This document shows, one piece after another, positions 61,873 to 64,000 of a DNA stretch of 64,000 nt. The notes under the pieces are model-generated. The model did no database searches, was not told the origin of the DNA, and saw only the letters and a program-made list of their open reading frames with translations. The position numbers and the translations under genes are program-made. Source of the DNA: Actinoplanes philippinensis (GTDB taxonomy: Bacteria > Actinomycetota > Actinomycetes > Mycobacteriales > Micromonosporaceae); NCBI RefSeq assembly GCF_900113015.1, contig NZ_FONV01000014.1:62001-126000 (forward strand), given 5' to 3'. Position 1 is the first letter of the stretch, and every line of letters starts with the position of its first letter.

Positions 61873-62205
61873 TCAGCCGTGCCGACCGCCCGATTCGTCC
61901 GGCGCCGCGTCGGCTTCGAGGAGTGCGGCGCCGAAGCGGTCGGCGAGGTGTTCGAGCCATCCCGGTTCCTCGTGGAGCAGGTTGGCGCCCTGTGCTTCGC
62001 GGAGGCCGCGGAGAAGATCGCGAACCCGGTTCTCCGGGGTGCGTCTGCCCGGCTTGATCCGCCTGTCCGAAGTGGTCCACCGGCGTACCGCGGTGGCTAT
62101 GTAGCCCGTCGGTTCGTGGGGCTGCCAGTACTCGGCGACCTGCACCTCGCGGAGCAGCGCGGTCAGCGTGGCGGCCCGATCCTCCCGCGATTGCCCAGCG
62201 CTCAT
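61873..62205 (-). CDS. Small hypothetical protein
   Basis: 110-residue soluble protein with mixed charge and predicted helices (RAATLTALLREVQVAEYWQPHEPTGYIATAVRRW and ENRVRDLLRGLREAQGANLLHEEPGWLEHLADRFGAALLEAD). No family is recognised. The ATG at 62205 gives a sensible N-terminus but has no strong ribosome binding site. It is convergent with the esx unit, and a DnaA-box sequence lies about 60 bases upstream. Confidence 0.6.
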   Translation of the reverse strand: MSAGQSREDRAATLTALLREVQVAEYWQPHEPTGYIATAVRRWTTSDRRIKPGRRTPENRVRDLLRGLREAQGANLLHEEPGWLEHLADRFGAALLEADAAPDESGGRHG

Positions 62206-62263
62206 GGGGCGATCATGCCGCGTGCCGGCTGTGCGGTGCACCCGAGTTCTACGGGCGCGAGGC

Positions 62264-62272
62264 TGTGGATAA
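62264..62272 (-). promoter_or_regulatory. Single DnaA-box sequence
   Basis: TGTGGATAA on the plus strand is TTATCCACA on the minus strand, an exact DnaA box, followed by a second partial copy, CTGTGGAAAA (62274-62283). It lies between the small hypothetical gene and the terminator of the EphE-like gene. Confidence 0.45.
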
Positions 62273-62288
62273 CGCTGTGGAAAAGGTT

Positions 62289-62316
62289 GGGCTCCCCGTC
62301 CTGGGACGGGGAGCCC
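62289..62316 (-). terminator. Terminator of the EphE-like hydrolase gene
   Basis: GGGCTCCCCGTC (62289-62300) pairs perfectly with GACGGGGAGCCC (62305-62316) around CTGG. On the minus strand it is followed by AACCTTTTCC, a T-rich end that fits the gene stopping at 62357. Confidence 0.8.
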
Positions 62317-62356
62317 GATCGATTAATGATCACTTAAGGTGACCGTAGGGGGAAGA

Positions 62357-63283
62357 TCAGGACGGAGTTTTGAGCCACCGCAGGATCTCGCCGGTCACCA
62401 CGTCCGGCGCCTCCTGGTGAAGGAAATGTCCGACCTCGGGCAAGAGCCGCCACTCGTACGGCGCGGTCACATAGCGTCCTGAACCCTGCGCGGTACGGGG
62501 CAGCACCGCCGTGTCCAGCGCACCGTGCAACTGGAGGGTCGGCACACTCGACGGGCGCTGCATCAGCTTCACGAACCGGTATCCCTGAAGGCGCAGCGCG
62601 CTCCGGGCCACCCACCGGTACGCCTCCAGGGCGCAGAACGACGCCTGCGGGATCTGCATGGCCTCCCGGCAGCGCGCCACATAGTCCGCGAACTCCGGTG
62701 TGGCTGTCCACCCGGGGCTGCTCCACCGGGTCATCAGCTCGCCGACCAGGGCCGCGTCGTCGCGCGTCAGCACGTGCTCGAAACGGGGCACCTGGAACCG
62801 GGCGATGGTCGTGGAGGCGGCGAGCTGCCCGCGCGGATCGGCGAAGAGCGCGGCCCGCAGGCGCAACGGATGCGCGGCGCCGAGCACCACCAGCCGGTTC
62901 ACCAGTTTGGGATGGAACGAGGCGGCCGCCCAGCCGATCATGCCGCCCGCGCCGGCCCCGACCACCGTCGCCGACCGCTCACCCAACGCGCGGATCAGGC
63001 CGGTGACATCGGCGGCCATCGTGTAGCCGTCGTACCCCCGTGGTGGTTTGTCGCTCGCGCCGTAACCCCGCAGGTCGATCGCGGCCGCCCGGAAGCCCGC
63101 GTCGGCGACCCGGACCATGATGTCGTGCCAGGCCCACCAGAACTCGGGGAAACCGTGCAGGAAGAGCACGAGCGGGCCGGCGCCGACCTCAGCGACGTGG
63201 AACCGGGAGCCGTTGGCGCCGACGAACCGATGCCTCCACGGCCCCTCCGTCAGAACGCACGACTCGTCCACCCGACCGCCCAT
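62357..63283 (-). CDS. EphE-like alpha/beta hydrolase with altered nucleophile elbow
   Basis: 308-residue alpha/beta-hydrolase of the epoxide-hydrolase group. The oxyanion region LFLHGFPEFWWAW and DLRGYGASDKPPRGYDGYTM are classic, and the acid Asp (LHGALDTAVLP) and His (EVGHFLHQEAP) are present. The nucleophile elbow, usually G-H-D-W-G-G, reads G109-A110-G111-A112-G113-G114 (VVGAGAGGMIGW), so the catalytic Asp or Ser is missing. Overall it resembles mycobacterial EphE, whose elbow is also unusual as I recall it. It may lack hydrolase activity. The first residues before WRHRFVGANG are family-typical. Confidence 0.85.
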   Translation of the reverse strand: MGGRVDESCVLTEGPWRHRFVGANGSRFHVAEVGAGPLVLFLHGFPEFWWAWHDIMVRVADAGFRAAAIDLRGYGASDKPPRGYDGYTMAADVTGLIRALGERSATVVGAGAGGMIGWAAASFHPKLVNRLVVLGAAHPLRLRAALFADPRGQLAASTTIARFQVPRFEHVLTRDDAALVGELMTRWSSPGWTATPEFADYVARCREAMQIPQASFCALEAYRWVARSALRLQGYRFVKLMQRPSSVPTLQLHGALDTAVLPRTAQGSGRYVTAPYEWRLLPEVGHFLHQEAPDVVTGEILRWLKTPS

Positions 63284-63349
63284 GTCGTCAGCCTAGGCTC
63301 CGCTGTCACGGACGATGTCGAACGGTGGCGAAATGGAGCCGCAACGTGA

Positions 63350-63838
63350 TCATTTGATGGTCTCGGCGTCGGTCATCGCCATCAACGTGCCCGGCCCGCA
63401 GTAGATGCGCAGCATGGTGGTCTCGAGCTTCACCTTGACCCGGGCGCCCTGGACCAGCTCGGTGCCGGCGGTGGAGTAGAGGGCGTAGCGCTGACCGTCG
63501 TCGGCGATCAGGCCGTAGCAGGGGCCTTTACCCCCGCGAGTGACCATCCCGGCGACCCAGCCGGTGTTCGGCTGCTTGTCGGTCGGCTCCTTGGGCGGCT
63601 TGTCGGTCAGCGTGATCGTCGGCAGTGGTTTGCCGGTGGGGGGCTCGGCGGCGGGTGACCGGGGCGCCGGAGCGGTCGATTCGAGCGACGGCACGGCCGA
63701 TGGGGTGGGGGAGGCGGCCGTCGGGGGAGTCGTCGCGCCGGCGGAGGACGTGGGGGACGCTGTGTCGTTCGCGCAACCGGCGATGATCGCTCCGGCCGCC
63801 ACAGCCAGGCCGATCCGGAACGTTGTGTGAGTGCGCAT
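63350..63838 (-). CDS. Secreted lipoprotein of unknown function
   Basis: 162-residue protein. The N-terminus is a lipoprotein signal (RIGLAVAAGAIIAGC) with Cys22 as lipid anchor, then a Ser/Thr/Pro-rich linker to about 90. A small C-terminal domain follows (GWVAGMVTRGGKGPCYGLIADDGQRYALYSTAGTELVQGARVKVKLETTMLRIYCGPGTLMAM) with two Cys that could form a disulfide. That domain resembles OB-like single-domain modules of short secreted proteins, which often bind small ligands; the identity is not known. ATG at 63838 has GGAAGG 9 bases upstream. Confidence 0.82.
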   Translation of the reverse strand: MRTHTTFRIGLAVAAGAIIAGCANDTASPTSSAGATTPPTAASPTPSAVPSLESTAPAPRSPAAEPPTGKPLPTITLTDKPPKEPTDKQPNTGWVAGMVTRGGKGPCYGLIADDGQRYALYSTAGTELVQGARVKVKLETTMLRIYCGPGTLMAMTDAETIK

Positions 63839-63912
63839 GAAGCACATCCTTCCCGCGTAAGGCGTAGAAGATGGGACGAATCGCGGGGCGGCGCGGTTCC
63901 ATGAACACGAAC

Positions 63913-63936
63913 GGCGCCCGGGTTGCCCCGGGCGCC
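63913..63936 (-). terminator. Hairpin downstream of the gene cut by the right edge
   Basis: GGCGCCCGGG (63913-63922) pairs perfectly with CCCGGGCGCC (63927-63936) around TTGC. On the minus strand it lies 17 bases after the stop at 63953, followed by GTTCGTGTTC. Confidence 0.7.
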
Positions 63937-63952
63937 GCCTGTCGTGCGTGGA

Positions 63953-64000
63953 TCAGTAAACAGCCACCGTCATCGAGGTGCCGACCTGGCTCAGGACAGC
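63953..64000 (-). CDS. C-terminal 15 codons of a gene truncated by the right edge
   Basis: Reading in from the right edge on the minus strand gives AVLSQVGTSMTVAVY followed by TGA at 63955-63953. The terminator-like hairpin directly after supports a real gene end. The stretch VLSQVGTSM resembles the C-terminal helix of flagellins (ILxQAGTSM), but the expected continuation LAQANQ is replaced by TVAVY and the stop. With only 15 residues the identity is uncertain. Confidence 0.4.
   Translation of the reverse strand, partial: AVLSQVGTSMTVAVY

Overview
This 64 kb window is chromosomal DNA from a high-GC actinobacterium. The very high GC content, many GTG starts, futalosine-type menaquinone genes, a 14-gene nuo operon, a type VII secretion (ESX) locus and a stray flagellar export gene together suggest Micromonosporaceae, possibly an Actinoplanes relative. 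The genus is an inference from gene content, not from a marker gene. No phage, insertion sequence, tRNA, rRNA or CRISPR array was seen.

Layout. 1-6.6 kb (minus strand): a DEAD-box RNA helicase with a repetitive Arg/Gly/Asp tail, cut by the left edge; a long Pro/Ala-rich protein with one C-terminal membrane helix; and a secreted NlpC/P60 peptidoglycan hydrolase. 6.7-8.7 kb: mqnE and two small membrane-protein genes. 8.7-11.9 kb: a cobalamin riboswitch and a BtuF/BtuC/BtuD-type ABC importer. 12 kb: an isolated fliQ, ended by a strong terminator. 12.3-17 kb (minus strand): a subtilisin-like protease frameshifted exactly at its catalytic His, a two-domain VOC protein, and a four-gene operon of ABC-2 exporter, winged-helix regulator and membrane protein. 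17-24.6 kb: a GNAT acetyltransferase, an LRV/HEAT-like repeat protein with a Cys/His cluster, a HelD-LLM oxidoreductase pair, mqnA and an LPXTG-type surface protein. 24.6-29.5 kb (minus strand): an aldo/keto reductase and a SWIM/SNF2 pair. 29.6-51.4 kb: mqnC, menG, a MenJ-like reductase, nuoA-N, a PPOX-fold protein and a long-chain polyprenyl diphosphate synthase. 51.7-54.7 kb: an IclR regulator, an orphan zinc anti-sigma factor, RarD and a holin-like membrane protein. 54.8-61.7 kb: eccE, divergent from two WXG100 genes, a 1202-residue SseB-domain protein and a small partner. 61.9-64 kb: a small hypothetical gene, an EphE-like hydrolase with an altered nucleophile elbow, a lipoprotein and the last codons of a gene cut by the right edge.

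How it fits together. Most of the middle serves respiration: MqnA, MqnE and MqnC make the menaquinone head group from chorismate, the polyprenyl synthase supplies the side chain, MenG methylates, the MenJ-like enzyme probably saturates the side chain, and complex I uses the quinone. MqnB, MqnD and the prenyltransferase are not in the window. The cobalamin importer is under riboswitch control.

The best candidate for something undescribed is the ESX locus at 56.6-61.7 kb. Two WXG100 proteins with C-terminal Tyr-x3-Asp/Glu motifs precede a very long Pro/Gly-rich protein with two SseB-like domains and an unassigned C-terminal domain, followed directly by a small acidic protein in an effector/immunity-like arrangement. 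Two perfect DnaA-box sequences lie in its divergent control region.
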